In this document: piece after piece, positions 42,189-51,799 of the stretch | Numbering within the stretch: the first letter of the stretch is position 1 | Layout of the letters: every line of letters starts with the position of its first letter | NCBI RefSeq assembly: GCF_014203895.1 | Contig: NZ_JACHJY010000008.1 | Span: 487,280-551,279, forward strand | Source: Streptomyces nymphaeiformis | Lineage (GTDB): Bacteria > Actinomycetota > Actinomycetes > Streptomycetales > Streptomycetaceae | Direction: 5' to 3' | DNA length: 64,000 nt | Program-made: the position numbers and the translations under genes | Notes under the pieces: model-generated | What the model was told of the DNA's origin: nothing | Seen by the model: only the letters and a program-made list of their open reading frames with translations | Database searches by the model: none

Positions 42189-43001
42189 CTACCCGATCAG
42201 CTCGTGCGTCATCCTCATCAGGCGCTCGCGCGCCTCGGTGTCGTACGCCTGCTCGTGCGCCCGCGCGTCGGTGAACCGGTCGAAGTAACGGCCGGTGACG
42301 CCGGCCAGGTCCGGGTCCAGGAGCAGGCGTACGGTCGGACGCACGCCCTCCTCCGTGGTGATGACCGGCGTGAGGCCGTAGGCGCGGACGCCGGGCGTGT
42401 CCATCAGGTGGGCCGGGTGCAGGGCGTTCACCGTGACCCCGGTGCCCTCCAGTTCGCCGGCCAGCTCGAAGGTCGCCATGATCATGGCCAGCTTGCTCCG
42501 GCAGTACGCGCGCAGGCCCTCGTAGTCCCGCTCCAGCATCACGTCGTCGAGGTCGACGGCCTCCTGCCCCATCGAGGCGACGTTCACGACCCGCGCCGGA
42601 GCCGAGGCGGTGAGCAGCGGCAGCAGGGCCCGGGTGAGTGCGTACGGGGCCAAGTGGTTGACCGCGAAGCGGAGTTCATGGCCCTGACCGCTGAGCTCCC
42701 GGGTGAGCGGCTGCGCGCCGCCCCCGGCCACCGCGTTGTGGATCAGCCCGTCGAGGTGCGGCTCCGCCGCCCGGATCCGAGCGGCCATCGCGCGGACCTG
42801 GTCCAGGTCGGAGAGGTCGGCGAGGTACGTACGGACGGTGGTGCCGGGCCCCGCGGCCCGGGCCTCGGCGGCCACGGCCTCGAGGCGCGAGGCGTTCCTG
42901 CCGTGCAGGAGGAGGGTGCCGCCGCGGGGCGCCAGGTCGAGCGCGAGCGCGTGCCCCATGCCCTGGGTGACGCCGGTGATCAGAGTGGTGTGCCGGTGCA
43001 T
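42189..43001 (-). CDS. Short-chain dehydrogenase/reductase
   Basis: A 270-residue SDR starting at ATG 43001. Cofactor motif TLITGVTQGMGHALAL, NHLAPYAL, catalytic Ser in VVNVASMGQ and Y-x-x-x-K in GLRAYCRSKLAM. The layout resembles retinol-dehydrogenase-like/WW-domain SDRs. Substrate unknown. The katG terminator separates it from the gene upstream. Confidence 0.9.
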   Translation of the reverse strand: MHRHTTLITGVTQGMGHALALDLAPRGGTLLLHGRNASRLEAVAAEARAAGPGTTVRTYLADLSDLDQVRAMAARIRAAEPHLDGLIHNAVAGGGAQPLTRELSGQGHELRFAVNHLAPYALTRALLPLLTASAPARVVNVASMGQEAVDLDDVMLERDYEGLRAYCRSKLAMIMATFELAGELEGTGVTVNALHPAHLMDTPGVRAYGLTPVITTEEGVRPTVRLLLDPDLAGVTGRYFDRFTDARAHEQAYDTEARERLMRMTHELIG

Positions 43002-43080
43002 GACGACGACAGTGGCAGCGCCGGGCCGCCCGAGGCAGTGCGTACCGCACCTGGTGTCCACACCACCAGGCACGGCAGCC

Positions 43081-43113
43081 CCTCCCGGCCGGCCCGATGG
43101 GCCGGCCGGGAGG
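43081..43113 (-). terminator. katG terminator
   Basis: A perfect 15-bp GC stem (43081-43095 with 43099-43113) and GAT loop, eight bases past the katG stop. Confidence 0.85.
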
Positions 43114-43120
43114 GTCGGGT

Positions 43121-45325
43121 TCAGCGCAGGTCGAACCGGTCGAGGTTCATCACCTTGTCCCATGCCGCCACGAAGTCGCGCGCGAACTTCTCTCCCGCGT
43201 CCGCCGACGCGTACACCTCCGCGAGGGACCGCAGCTGGGAGTGCGAACCGAAGACGAGGTCGACCGGCGTGGCGGTCCACCGCACCTGGCCCGTGGCGCG
43301 GTCACGGCCCTCGAAGACGTTCTCGTCGGCCGCCGAGGCCTTCCACTCCGTGCCCATGTCGAGCAGCCCGACGAAGAAGTCGTTCGTCAGCGACTCCGGC
43401 CGGTCGGTGAAGGCCCCGTGCGACGACTGCCGGAATCCGGTGCCGAGCACCCGCATGCCGCCGACCAGGACCGTCATCTCGGGGGCGGTCAGGGTCAGCA
43501 GGCTGGCGCGGTCGAGGAGAAGGGTCTCCGGCGACAGCTTCTCGCCCGCCCGGAGGTAGTTGCGGAAGCCGTCCGCCCGGGGTTCGAGCACCGCGAACGA
43601 CTCCACGTCGGTCTGTTCCTGCGAGGCGTCGGTGCGCCCCGGCGCGAACGGGACCGTGACGTCGTACCCGGCGTTCTTCGCGGCCCGCTCCACGGCCGCG
43701 CACCCGCCGAGCACGATGAGGTCCGCGAGCGAGATCCGCGCCCCGGCCGAGCCCGTGAAGTCCGCGCGGATCCCGTCGAGGGTCTCGACCGTCCGGGCCA
43801 CCTCGGGCAGGTCGTTGACCTCCCAGTCCTTCTGCGGCGCGAGCCGGATCCGCGCACCGTTGGCACCGCCGCGCTTGTCCGTGCCGCGGAAGCTCGCGGC
43901 CGACGCCCAGGCGGTGGTGACCAGCTCGGAGACGGAGAGCCCCGAGTCGAGGATCCTCGCCTTGAGGGCGGCGACGTCCGCCTCGCCGACCAGCGGGTGG
44001 TCGACCGCGGGGACCGGGTCCTGCCAGAGCTGCGGCTCGGGGATCCACGGGCCGAGGTAGCGCGAGAGCGGGCCCATGTCACGGTGCAGCAGCTTGTACC
44101 AGGCCTTGGCGAACGCCACCGCGAGCTCCTCCGGGTGCTCGTGGAAGCGCTTCGCGATCGGCGCGTACACCGGGTCGAGCCGCAGCGAGAGGTCCGTCGT
44201 CAGCATCATCGGGGCGTGCCGCTTCGACGGGTCGTGCGCGTCGGGCACGGTGTCCTTCGCCGCCGGGTCCTTGGGGGTCCACTGCTGGGCGCCGGCCGGG
44301 CTGGTCGTCAGCTCCCACTCGTACCGGAACAGGTTGTCCAGGTAGCCGTTGTCCCACTTCGTCGGCTCGTTGGTCCACGCCCCTTCGAGCCCGCTGGTGA
44401 TCGTGTCGACGCCCTTGCCCGTGCCGTACGAGTTCCGCCAGCCGAGGGCCTGCTGCTCCATCGGGGCGGCCTCGGGCTCCGGGCCGACGTACTCCGGGTC
44501 GACCGCGCCGTGACACTTGCCGAACGTGTGGCCGCCGACGATGAGCGCGACCGTCTCCTCGTCGTTCATCGCCATGCGCGCGAACGTCTCCCGGATGTCC
44601 ACGGCGGCGGCGAGCGGATCCGGGTTGCCGTTGGGGCCCTCCGGGTTGACGTAGATCAGGCCCATCTGCACGGCCCCGAAGGGACCGGTGAGCTGACGGT
44701 CGCCGCTGTAGCGCTCGTCCCCGAGCCAGGTGTCCTCGGGGCCCCAGTAGATCTCCTCGGGCTCCCACACGTCCGGGCGCCCGAAGCCGAACCCGAAGGT
44801 CTTGAACCCCATGGAATCCATGGCGCAGTTGCCGGCGAAGACCAACAGGTCGGCCCAGGAGATCTTCCGCCCGTACTTCTGCTTGACCGGCCAGAGCAGC
44901 CGGCGCGCCTTGTCCAGGCTCGCGTTGTCCGGCCAGCTGTTCAGCGGGGCGAAGCGCTGGGCGCCGCGGCCGCCGCCGCCCCGGCCGTCCGCGATGCGGT
45001 ACGTCCCCGCGGCGTGCCAGCTCATCCGGATGAAGAGCGGCCCGTAGTGGCCGTAGTCGGCGGGCCACCACTCCTGGGAGTCCGTCATCAGCGCGATGAC
45101 GTCCCGCTTCAGCGCCTCGACGTCGAGGCCCGCGAACTCCTTCGCGTAGTCGAAGTCCTCGCCCATCGGATCGGACAGGGGCGAGTTCTGATGGAGGACC
45201 TGGAGGTCCAGCTGGTTCGGCCACCAGTCCGCGTTGGTCTTGGGCCGGGTCTCGGTGGGGGTGGGGGAGGCGATCGCCGGGTTCTCGCTGTCGCTGCCGG
45301 GCACGTGGGTCCTTCTTCCGCTCAT
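43121..45325 (-). CDS. katG: Catalase-peroxidase
   Basis: A 734-residue bifunctional haem enzyme that removes hydrogen peroxide by catalase and peroxidase activities. Distal triad Arg100-Trp103-His104 in PLFIRMSWHAAGTYRI; proximal haem His in VGGHTFGKCHGA; the Tyr of the Met-Tyr-Trp adduct in GLIYVNPEGPNG. Both peroxidase-like halves are complete. Start at ATG 45325. In many Streptomyces a furA repressor gene precedes katG; none is upstream here, the neighbour being transketolase 129 bp away, so control probably differs. A perfect hairpin follows the gene. Confidence 0.97.
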   Translation of the reverse strand: MSGRRTHVPGSDSENPAIASPTPTETRPKTNADWWPNQLDLQVLHQNSPLSDPMGEDFDYAKEFAGLDVEALKRDVIALMTDSQEWWPADYGHYGPLFIRMSWHAAGTYRIADGRGGGGRGAQRFAPLNSWPDNASLDKARRLLWPVKQKYGRKISWADLLVFAGNCAMDSMGFKTFGFGFGRPDVWEPEEIYWGPEDTWLGDERYSGDRQLTGPFGAVQMGLIYVNPEGPNGNPDPLAAAVDIRETFARMAMNDEETVALIVGGHTFGKCHGAVDPEYVGPEPEAAPMEQQALGWRNSYGTGKGVDTITSGLEGAWTNEPTKWDNGYLDNLFRYEWELTTSPAGAQQWTPKDPAAKDTVPDAHDPSKRHAPMMLTTDLSLRLDPVYAPIAKRFHEHPEELAVAFAKAWYKLLHRDMGPLSRYLGPWIPEPQLWQDPVPAVDHPLVGEADVAALKARILDSGLSVSELVTTAWASAASFRGTDKRGGANGARIRLAPQKDWEVNDLPEVARTVETLDGIRADFTGSAGARISLADLIVLGGCAAVERAAKNAGYDVTVPFAPGRTDASQEQTDVESFAVLEPRADGFRNYLRAGEKLSPETLLLDRASLLTLTAPEMTVLVGGMRVLGTGFRQSSHGAFTDRPESLTNDFFVGLLDMGTEWKASAADENVFEGRDRATGQVRWTATPVDLVFGSHSQLRSLAEVYASADAGEKFARDFVAAWDKVMNLDRFDLR

Positions 45326-45454
45326 CTGTGACGGTTTCGGCGTCCGTCATGGTCGCGTACGGCGGACCGCGCGGCGGCGATAACACGCAGAGCCCGGCCA
45401 ACCGACGGAAATGATCGGAAGGAGGGACTTTCCCATCGAAGCCCGATGCGGTTC

Positions 45455-47353
45455 CTATCGCGCGATCAGGGCCCGGGCCGCCCGGGCGATGTGCGTACGG
45501 GAGATGCCGCACGCGTCGAGCAGCTCATCCGTGGTGCCGGACCCGGGCAGTTCCGTGACGGCGAGATGGCCGAAGCTGAGACGGGGGAAGGCGGGCCGCC
45601 CGGCGTCCGCCGTGAGCGCCGACAGGACGGCCTCGCCGAGCCCGCCCTCGGGATGGTGGTCCTCGACGACCAGGACGGCGCCGGTCTCCCGGGCCGCGCG
45701 CGCGAGGGCGCCCCCGTCGACGGGCTTGACCGAGTACAGGTCGACGACCCGGGCCCGTACCCCCTCGGCGGCCAGCTCGTCCGCGGCCGCCAGGCACTCG
45801 TGCAGCGTGACGCCGGCGCCGACGAGCGTGACCCGGTCGTCCGGGCTCTGGCGCAGGGTCTTCGACCCGCCGACGGGGAACGTCTCGTCACCGTCGTACA
45901 GGACCGGGTAGGCGCCGCGGGTGGCGCGCAGGTAGGAGATCCCGTCCCGGTCGGCCACGGCCGCGGTCAGTGCGGCCGCGGAGGTCGCGTCGCTCGGGTA
46001 CAGCACGGTGGAGCCGAGGACGGCGCGCATCATGGCGAGGTCCTCGAGACCCATCTGCGACGGGCCGTCCGCGCCGATCTCGACCCCGCAGTGCGACCCG
46101 CACAGCGCCATCGAGATCCGCGAGACGGCGGCCATCCGGATGAAGTCGTGCGCGCGGGTGAGGAAGGCGGCGAAGGTCGCGGCGTACGGGTGGAAGCCGC
46201 GCACGGCCATGCCGACCGCGTCCGCGATCATCTGCTGCTCGGCGATGTACGTCTGGAAGTACCGTTCCGGGTGGGCCTTCGCGAACTCCTCGGCGTGGGT
46301 CGAGTTGCCGACCTCGGCGTCGAGGACGACGACGTCCGGCCGGGCACCGAGCGCGGCCAGGGCGGCACCGAACGCGACCCGGGTGGCCACGGCCTCGCCG
46401 ACCTCGTACCGGGGCAGCTCGACCGGCTCGTCGTGCCGGGCGGAGGGCCGCGCGGGCGGACGGGCGGGCGGCAGCGGACCGCGCACCCGCAGATCGCGCA
46501 CCCCGCCAAGTTCGGCGACCGCACGGGCGGCCAGGTCCTCGGGCAGCGCCTTGCCGTGCCAGCCGTCCTTGTCGGCGACCTCCGCCACGCCACGGCCCTT
46601 CACGGTCCTGGCGACCACGACGGTCGGCGACCGGCTGCCGGCGGCCGCGGCCAGGGCCCGGTCGATCGCCGCGAGGTCATGGCCGTCGACCATGAGCGCC
46701 CGGCACCCGAAGGCCTCCACGCGGCGGGCGTACGTGTCGGTGTCCCATTCCAGCGCGGTGGGCCCGCTCTGGCCGAGGCGGTTCACGTCGAGCAGGACGG
46801 TGAGGTTGCCGAGCCGGTGGTGCCCGGCCTTGTCGAGGGCCTCCCACACGGAGCCCTCGGCCGTCTCGCCGTCCCCGCACAGCACCCACACCCGGGCGGA
46901 CCGCCGCTCCAGGTGCCGCAGCGCGAGGGCGATCCCGACGGCGTAGCCGATGCCCTGGCCGAGGGAGCCGGTGGCCACGTCCACCCAGGGCAGCTCGGGC
47001 GTCGGATGGCCCTGGAGCCGGTGACCGAAGCGGCGGTACGTCGACATCAGCTCGTCGTCGCCGATCGCCCCGGCGGCCTTGAACATCGCGTACAGCAGGG
47101 GCGACGCGTGCCCCTTGGAGAAGACCAGGTGGTCACCGGCCGGGTTGTCGGGCGCCGCCCAGTCGTAGCGGAGGTGGCGGGTCATCAGGACCGCCATCAG
47201 ATCGGCCGCCGACAGACTGGAGGTCGGGTGCCCGGAGCCCGCGGCCGTACTGGCCCGCACCGAGTCCACCCGGAGCTGCTGGGCGAGCTCGTGGACCTGG
47301 GCCAGGTCGCTGTGGGGGCCGAGCGTGGTGGGGGTGAGGGGTGGTGCGGTCAT
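45455..47353 (-). CDS. tkt: Transketolase
   Basis: A 632-residue one-chain transketolase, start ATG 47353 with GGAAAGGA upstream. Thiamine-diphosphate motif begins WVLCGDGETAEGSVWEAL and ends LLDVN; GSGHPTSSLSAADLMAVL and HLVFSKGHASPLLYAMF are N-terminal substrate-site elements, VLDAEVGNSTHAEEF and FAAFLTRAHDFIRM lie in the second domain. It transfers two-carbon units between pentose-phosphate sugars. The frame stays open upstream through a 30-bp tandem repeat, giving a repetitive N-terminal extension if an upstream start were used. It is not next to other pentose-phosphate genes, so it is probably a second copy. Confidence 0.93.
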   Translation of the reverse strand: MTAPPLTPTTLGPHSDLAQVHELAQQLRVDSVRASTAAGSGHPTSSLSAADLMAVLMTRHLRYDWAAPDNPAGDHLVFSKGHASPLLYAMFKAAGAIGDDELMSTYRRFGHRLQGHPTPELPWVDVATGSLGQGIGYAVGIALALRHLERRSARVWVLCGDGETAEGSVWEALDKAGHHRLGNLTVLLDVNRLGQSGPTALEWDTDTYARRVEAFGCRALMVDGHDLAAIDRALAAAAGSRSPTVVVARTVKGRGVAEVADKDGWHGKALPEDLAARAVAELGGVRDLRVRGPLPPARPPARPSARHDEPVELPRYEVGEAVATRVAFGAALAALGARPDVVVLDAEVGNSTHAEEFAKAHPERYFQTYIAEQQMIADAVGMAVRGFHPYAATFAAFLTRAHDFIRMAAVSRISMALCGSHCGVEIGADGPSQMGLEDLAMMRAVLGSTVLYPSDATSAAALTAAVADRDGISYLRATRGAYPVLYDGDETFPVGGSKTLRQSPDDRVTLVGAGVTLHECLAAADELAAEGVRARVVDLYSVKPVDGGALARAARETGAVLVVEDHHPEGGLGEAVLSALTADAGRPAFPRLSFGHLAVTELPGSGTTDELLDACGISRTHIARAARALIAR

Positions 47354-47370
47354 GACCGGGTCCTTTCCGA

Positions 47371-47480
47371 TCGGTCCGTTCGCAACCGGTCCCTGCCGGC
47401 CGGTGCCGTTCGCAACCGGTCCCCGCCGGCCGGCTCCGTTCCCCACCGGTTCCTTCCGGCCGGTTCCGTTCGCACAGGTC
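47371..47480. repeat. 30-bp tandem repeat, 3.7 copies
   Basis: Units at 47371, 47401, 47431 and 47461 share the pattern CCGTTCGCAACCGGTCCC then GCCGGCCGG. They lie directly upstream of the transketolase start, between its ribosome site and the HhH gene stop, where the transketolase promoter should be. Confidence 0.85.
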
Positions 47481-47512
47481 CATCCTGACGGCTCCTTCCG
47501 TACCGCGCGGCC

Positions 47513-48157
47513 TCACGCGGCACGCAGGACCTCCGCCGCGTCCTCCTTCCCGGACAGGCCGGCGCGCACGAGGGCGGCCGCCAGGCGGGCCAGGTCCTTC
47601 GGGGGGACGTGACGGGCGAGGCCCGCCGGGGTGTGGGGGAGGGCGAGAGCGGCGGCCTCCGCCAGCGCGCGTTCGTCGAAGTACGGGCGCAGCTCCGGCC
47701 AGACGGCCTGCGCCTCGCGGCAGAAGACGCCCGCGCCCACCGGGCCGATCCTGGGCACCTCCTGGAGCAGCCCGCGCAGCTTCTCCGGCTCCCCGGAGGC
47801 CCGCGCGCGGAGCCGCCGCAGATCGCCGCGGTAGCGGTCGAGGACCAGCGCCGCGCCGTCACCCAGGGCGGTCGCCGTGCTCTCGTCGTACCGGACGTAG
47901 TGCGCCCGCCCGAGCGCGTCCACACGGGCCCGCCAGGAGGAGTCCGCCATGGCGCGGGGGGTCCGCAGCCCGGCGGCGAACAGCTCGCGCGCGGCGTCCG
48001 TGGCGATGCCGGCCCTGATCCGGACCGAGCACAGGACGGTGAGGACGAGGAGCCGGTACAGCGGGGCGGGCTCGTCCCGCAGGGTGATCCCCGCCTCCTC
48101 GGCGTACGTCCGTCCGTACGCGCGCAGCAGCCGGGCGATCCCCTCGGCGGTGTCCAC
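47513..48157 (-). CDS. HhH-GPD endonuclease III-like protein
   Basis: A 214-residue protein starting at GTG 48157. The helix-hairpin-helix segment is LLQEVPRIGPVGAGVFCREA, and the arrangement LLVLTVLCSVRIRAGIATDA matches the N-terminal domain of endonuclease III-type glycosylases. The usual catalytic Lys and the C-terminal four-cysteine [4Fe-4S] loop are absent, so glycosylase/lyase activity is uncertain. Function in DNA repair is presumed from fold only. Confidence 0.75.
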   Translation of the reverse strand: MDTAEGIARLLRAYGRTYAEEAGITLRDEPAPLYRLLVLTVLCSVRIRAGIATDAARELFAAGLRTPRAMADSSWRARVDALGRAHYVRYDESTATALGDGAALVLDRYRGDLRRLRARASGEPEKLRGLLQEVPRIGPVGAGVFCREAQAVWPELRPYFDERALAEAAALALPHTPAGLARHVPPKDLARLAAALVRAGLSGKEDAAEVLRAA

Positions 48158-48333
48158 CGCGACCTCCTCTGCCGGCCCCCGCCTTCGGCCCGCGTCTACC
48201 CGCGCGTCCGGCCCTCACGCGTCCACATCCACGCGTACGGGGCGGGGCACCGGGTAAGGGGTCGGGTAGAGGGGGCGGGACCTGCGTCCCGTCCCCCCGG
48301 GCCCGGTCGAGCACGTCAGCGAAGGGGCACGTC

Positions 48334-48810
48334 ATGGACTTCAGCGACGGCAGATCCCACGTGGTCGTGGGCGTCGACGGCTCACCCGCCTCGTACGCGG
48401 CGCTGCGGTGGGCGGTCCGGCAGGCGCGGGAGACCGGCGCCTCCCTGGACGTCGTGGGCGTCCACGACGTGCCCGGGGCGACGGGATGGTCCGCGCCGCC
48501 CGTGGACGCCGCGTTCGACGCGGAACAGGCCACGAAGGCGGTGTCCGAGGAACTCGGCTCCGTGCTCCCCCCGAGAGGCGAGGTGCCGCCCGTCGAACAG
48601 CACGTCCTGCGGGGCGACCCCGCCGAGGTGCTGATCGAGGCGTCGGCCGGCGCCGACCTGCTCGTCGTCGGCAGCCGCGGCCGGGGCGGCTTCGCGAGCC
48701 TGCTCCTGGGCTCGGTCAGCCAGCAGCGCGCCGTGCACGCGTCCTGCCCCGTCGTCATCGTCCGCGCGGACACCACGGAAGCCGTGGACTCCGCGGACAC
48801 GATGCCGTGA
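48334..48810 (+). CDS. Universal stress protein (UspA family)
   Basis: A 158-residue single-domain Usp, start ATG 48334 behind AGGGG. VVVGVDGSPASYAALRWAV and the ATP loop VVGSRGRGGFASLLLGSVS (G-x2-G-x9-G-S) are both present, so it should bind ATP. First of a group of stress genes read rightwards. Confidence 0.95.
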   Translation: MDFSDGRSHVVVGVDGSPASYAALRWAVRQARETGASLDVVGVHDVPGATGWSAPPVDAAFDAEQATKAVSEELGSVLPPRGEVPPVEQHVLRGDPAEVLIEASAGADLLVVGSRGRGGFASLLLGSVSQQRAVHASCPVVIVRADTTEAVDSADTMP

Positions 48811-48841
48811 CGCCCGTCCCGCACCCCGGAGGCCGGTTCCC

Positions 48842-49096
48842 ATGAACGCGTCGATGTCCCTCGTCCACGTCCCCGGCGGCCCCCTCCTGCTCCCCGCCGA
48901 CGAGGTGACCCTCCTCCTGCGGCACCTCGCCGAGCACTGGCGCGAATCGGCCGAGGCGTACGACTCGGGCCTCGAACCGGAGACGGTCGAGGCGCTGGTC
49001 GGCGCGCTGACGGAGGTCGCCGACCGCATCGACGCCGAGTGCATCGGGCTCATGCCCCTCACCCGCGAGGGAGAGCCCCGGAGCGAAGGAAGGTGA
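48842..49096 (+). CDS. Small conserved protein, DUF6213-like
   Basis: An 84-residue protein starting at ATG 48842, 31 bp after the Usp gene. LVHVPGGPLLLPADEVTLLL and ETVEALVGALTEVADRIDAE resemble the short Streptomyces family DUF6213; the family label is from memory. No motif suggests a function. Confidence 0.7.
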   Translation: MNASMSLVHVPGGPLLLPADEVTLLLRHLAEHWRESAEAYDSGLEPETVEALVGALTEVADRIDAECIGLMPLTREGEPRSEGR

Positions 49097-49101
49097 CCAG
49101 G

Positions 49102-49323
49102 ATGAGCGAGCCGCGGAAGCCACGACATCCGGACGAGCCGGTGCCCCGGGATCCCGCGGACCAGCAGGCCACGGTGGAGGACCCGCTGTCCGTCCCCCTC
49201 CCCGAAGAAGCCGGCGAGGCGAGCCCGCCCGACACCGACGAGGCCGGCACGGGCCCCCGGGGCCGGGCGCGGGAGGGCACCGTCCATCCCGAGCACCCCG
49301 CCCCGGAGGAGCCGCCCGGCTGA
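49102..49323 (+). CDS. Small hydrophilic disordered protein, 73 aa
   Basis: Starts at ATG 49102 with GGAAGGTGA upstream, five bases after the preceding stop. Proline- and acid-rich (PDEPVPRDPADQQATVEDPL) with no helix or fold signal. The good ribosome site and codon use support expression. Function unknown. Confidence 0.65.
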   Translation: MSEPRKPRHPDEPVPRDPADQQATVEDPLSVPLPEEAGEASPPDTDEAGTGPRGRAREGTVHPEHPAPEEPPG

Positions 49324-49333
49324 CGGGAGCGAT

Positions 49334-51794
49334 GTGCCCGATCCGCCCGGCCCGCCGGCCACGAGCGGCCGCACGCGTGCGCGTACGAGTGAAATCCGGA
49401 GCGTGTCCGCACACGGGCTCCGGACGTCCGCGCGAGGCGGGACGGAGGTCGACGTGCCAGGTTCCGAAGACTCCGCCGGGCCCGCGGTCGTCGCCGTGGC
49501 AGGTTCGGAGGACTCCGCCGGGCCCGCAGCCGTCGCCCGCGGCGCCCGGGGCTTCCACGAACTCGCCGCCGAGAACCGCTGGCTGCGCGACCGGTCCGCC
49601 CGCCGCCACCTCCTCGACCTCGCCGCCGGAGTGCTCGCCGCACAGCTGCGGCTGCCACCCTCCGAAGCGGCCGAGTACCTCTCCGCCCTCGCGCAGGCGA
49701 CCGGCCTGTCCGCGGAGGACCTCGCCGCGGACATCGTGAACGGGGCCGCCGACGGCAGCGGCCCCGCCGTCACCGTCCCCTCGGAGAGCGAAGGACCTCA
49801 GCCCGGCCGCGCGGCCCCCGCGCACCCCGGCGAGGCCCGCCGGGCCCGCCGCACGGCCGCCGCGGCGGAGGCCGCCGACACGGTCGGCGAGGCGGCCAGG
49901 ACCCTCCTGGACGAGGGACTCGCCCCGCTCGGCGCGGACAGTCTCTGGCTGTGGCGGCGCGTCGACCGCGACTGCCTGCGGCTCGTCGGCTGCGCGGGCG
50001 CGGGAGCCGCCGAGGCCGCCGCCTGGCAGTGGATCCCACCCGCCGCCCCCGAGACGTTCCGCACCGTCCTCGCCGGCACACCCGTCTGGCTGGAGGACGG
50101 GTCACCCCCCGACGAGATGCTCCCGGGCCCCACCGCCCGCGCCCTGCTCCCGCTGCGCCGCCGCGACCGGACCGTCGGCGTCGCCCTCGTCGGCTGGCCG
50201 GGCCCCACACCCCTGGACACCACGGCACGCCGGGCCCTCACCGGCCTCATGGAAGTGGCGGGCACGGTCCTCGACACCGCCGGTTCGCCACCGGCCGCCT
50301 TCCCCGTCCTCGTCGACGTACTCGACTCCCTCGCGCAGCCCGCGATGCTGCTCTCCGTGCCCGGCACGTCCGGACAACCCGTCGTGGAGCACCTCAACGA
50401 CGAAGGGGCCGGCGCGCTCGGAGGCACCTCCTCCGGGAGCGACGCCTCCCTGGCCCGCGCCTTCCCCTCGTCCACGCCGACCTGGCGCGCATGGCGCGCC
50501 GCGCCGCCGGCACCGCCCGCGCCCAGCGGGCCGCCCGGCTTCCGGCGTCCCCCGGACCCGGGGACCCGCCGCCGCTCCTCGACGTGCGCGTGCTCCCGGC
50601 CGGCGGAAGCCACGCCGTCGTGCTGTGGCACACGGTCGGCGCCACCGGCCTCGCCTCGGCCCGGGCGGTCGCCCGGCTGCAGAGCGTCGCCCCCTTCCAG
50701 GACAGCCTGACCGGCGGCGGGACGCTGTGGTCACCCGAGGCGTACGGCATCTTCGGCATGGCGCGCGACGAACCGCCGGTCCCGCTCGCGGAGCTGCGCG
50801 ACCGGGTGCGCCCGGACGACCGCGACGCCCTCGCCGACCTCGTGACGACCGTGACCGAACGCCAGACGGGCGGGCAGACGGTCCTGGGGATCGTGCTCTC
50901 CGAGGGGACCGTCCGCCACGTGCGCGTGGCCGCCGACCGCTGATCGCCGAGGGGACCGTCACCGGCCTCGCCGGGGTCTACCAGGACGTCTCGGACAGCC
51001 GCAGGACCGAGGCCGCGCTCACCGCCACCTTCGACCACCTCACCGCCCTGCACGACCAGGCGGAGCTGCGCCACCAGCTGGCCCTCCAGCTCCAGCAGGC
51101 CATCGTGCCCGAGGGACCCGGGCTCCAGGAGATGCCCGGGAACCTGGTGGTGGCCGCCCGGTACCGGCCGGCGGCGAAGGAGTACCGGGTCGGCGGCGAC
51201 TGGTACGACGTGCTCGCGCTGCCCAGCGGCAGGATCCTCGTGGCCGTCGGCGACATCGCGGGGCACGGCATCGACGCCGTCACCGGCATGGTGGTGCTCC
51301 GCAACGCCCAGCGGGCGCTCGCCTTCACCGGCCACTCGCCCCGGCAGCTGATGGAACGGCTCAACGAGGTGACCCTCCGCACCGGAGGCGGCATCACCGC
51401 GACCGCCGTCTGCGCCCTGTACGACCCCGATGACCGCGGTCTGCTCTGGACGAGCGCCGGACACCTGCCGATGGTGCTGCTCAGGGACGGCGCGGCGCGG
51501 CTGCTCGAACCGCCCCAGGACCTCCTGCTCGGCGCGGTCCCCGAGTACGGCTACCGGGAGCAGCGGATCGGGCTGCGCCCGGGGGACACCCTGCTGCTCT
51601 ACACGGACGGGCTGATCGAGCGCCGCCACGCCGGCCTCGACGAGGGCGTCGCGCGGCTGGCCGCCGACGCGGAGCGGCTCGCGGGCCACGCGCCGGACAC
51701 GCTCGTCGACTCGCTGCTGGGCACGGTGGCCGGCGACACCGACGACGACACCAGCATCGTCGCCGTACGGGTCAGGGGCCGGCCGGAGGGCTGA
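49334..51794 (+). pseudogene. ANTAR-GAF-PAS-SpoIIE (PP2C) phosphatase, two frameshifts
   Basis: Three frames join near 50465 and 50940 into about 820 residues. Order: a repetitive N-terminus (SEDSAGPA twice), an ANTAR-like helix bundle (ENRWLRDRSARRHLLDLAAG ... LSAEDLAADIV), a GAF-type domain, a PAS-like part, and a complete SpoIIE phosphatase: YRVGGDWYDVLALPSGR, VAVGDIAGHGIDAVTGM, WTSAGHLPMVLL and LLLYTDGLIERR, with metal-binding Asp residues kept. Such phosphatases dephosphorylate STAS anti-anti-sigma proteins to free SigB/F-type sigma factors; both partners are encoded nearby (54694, 55267). The domain content is intact apart from the shifts. Confidence 0.8.
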
Positions 51795-51799
51795 ACCGC

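Noticed and set aside
47371..47480. CRISPR array
   Set aside because: Repeats are directly adjacent with no unique spacers, so it is a simple tandem repeat.
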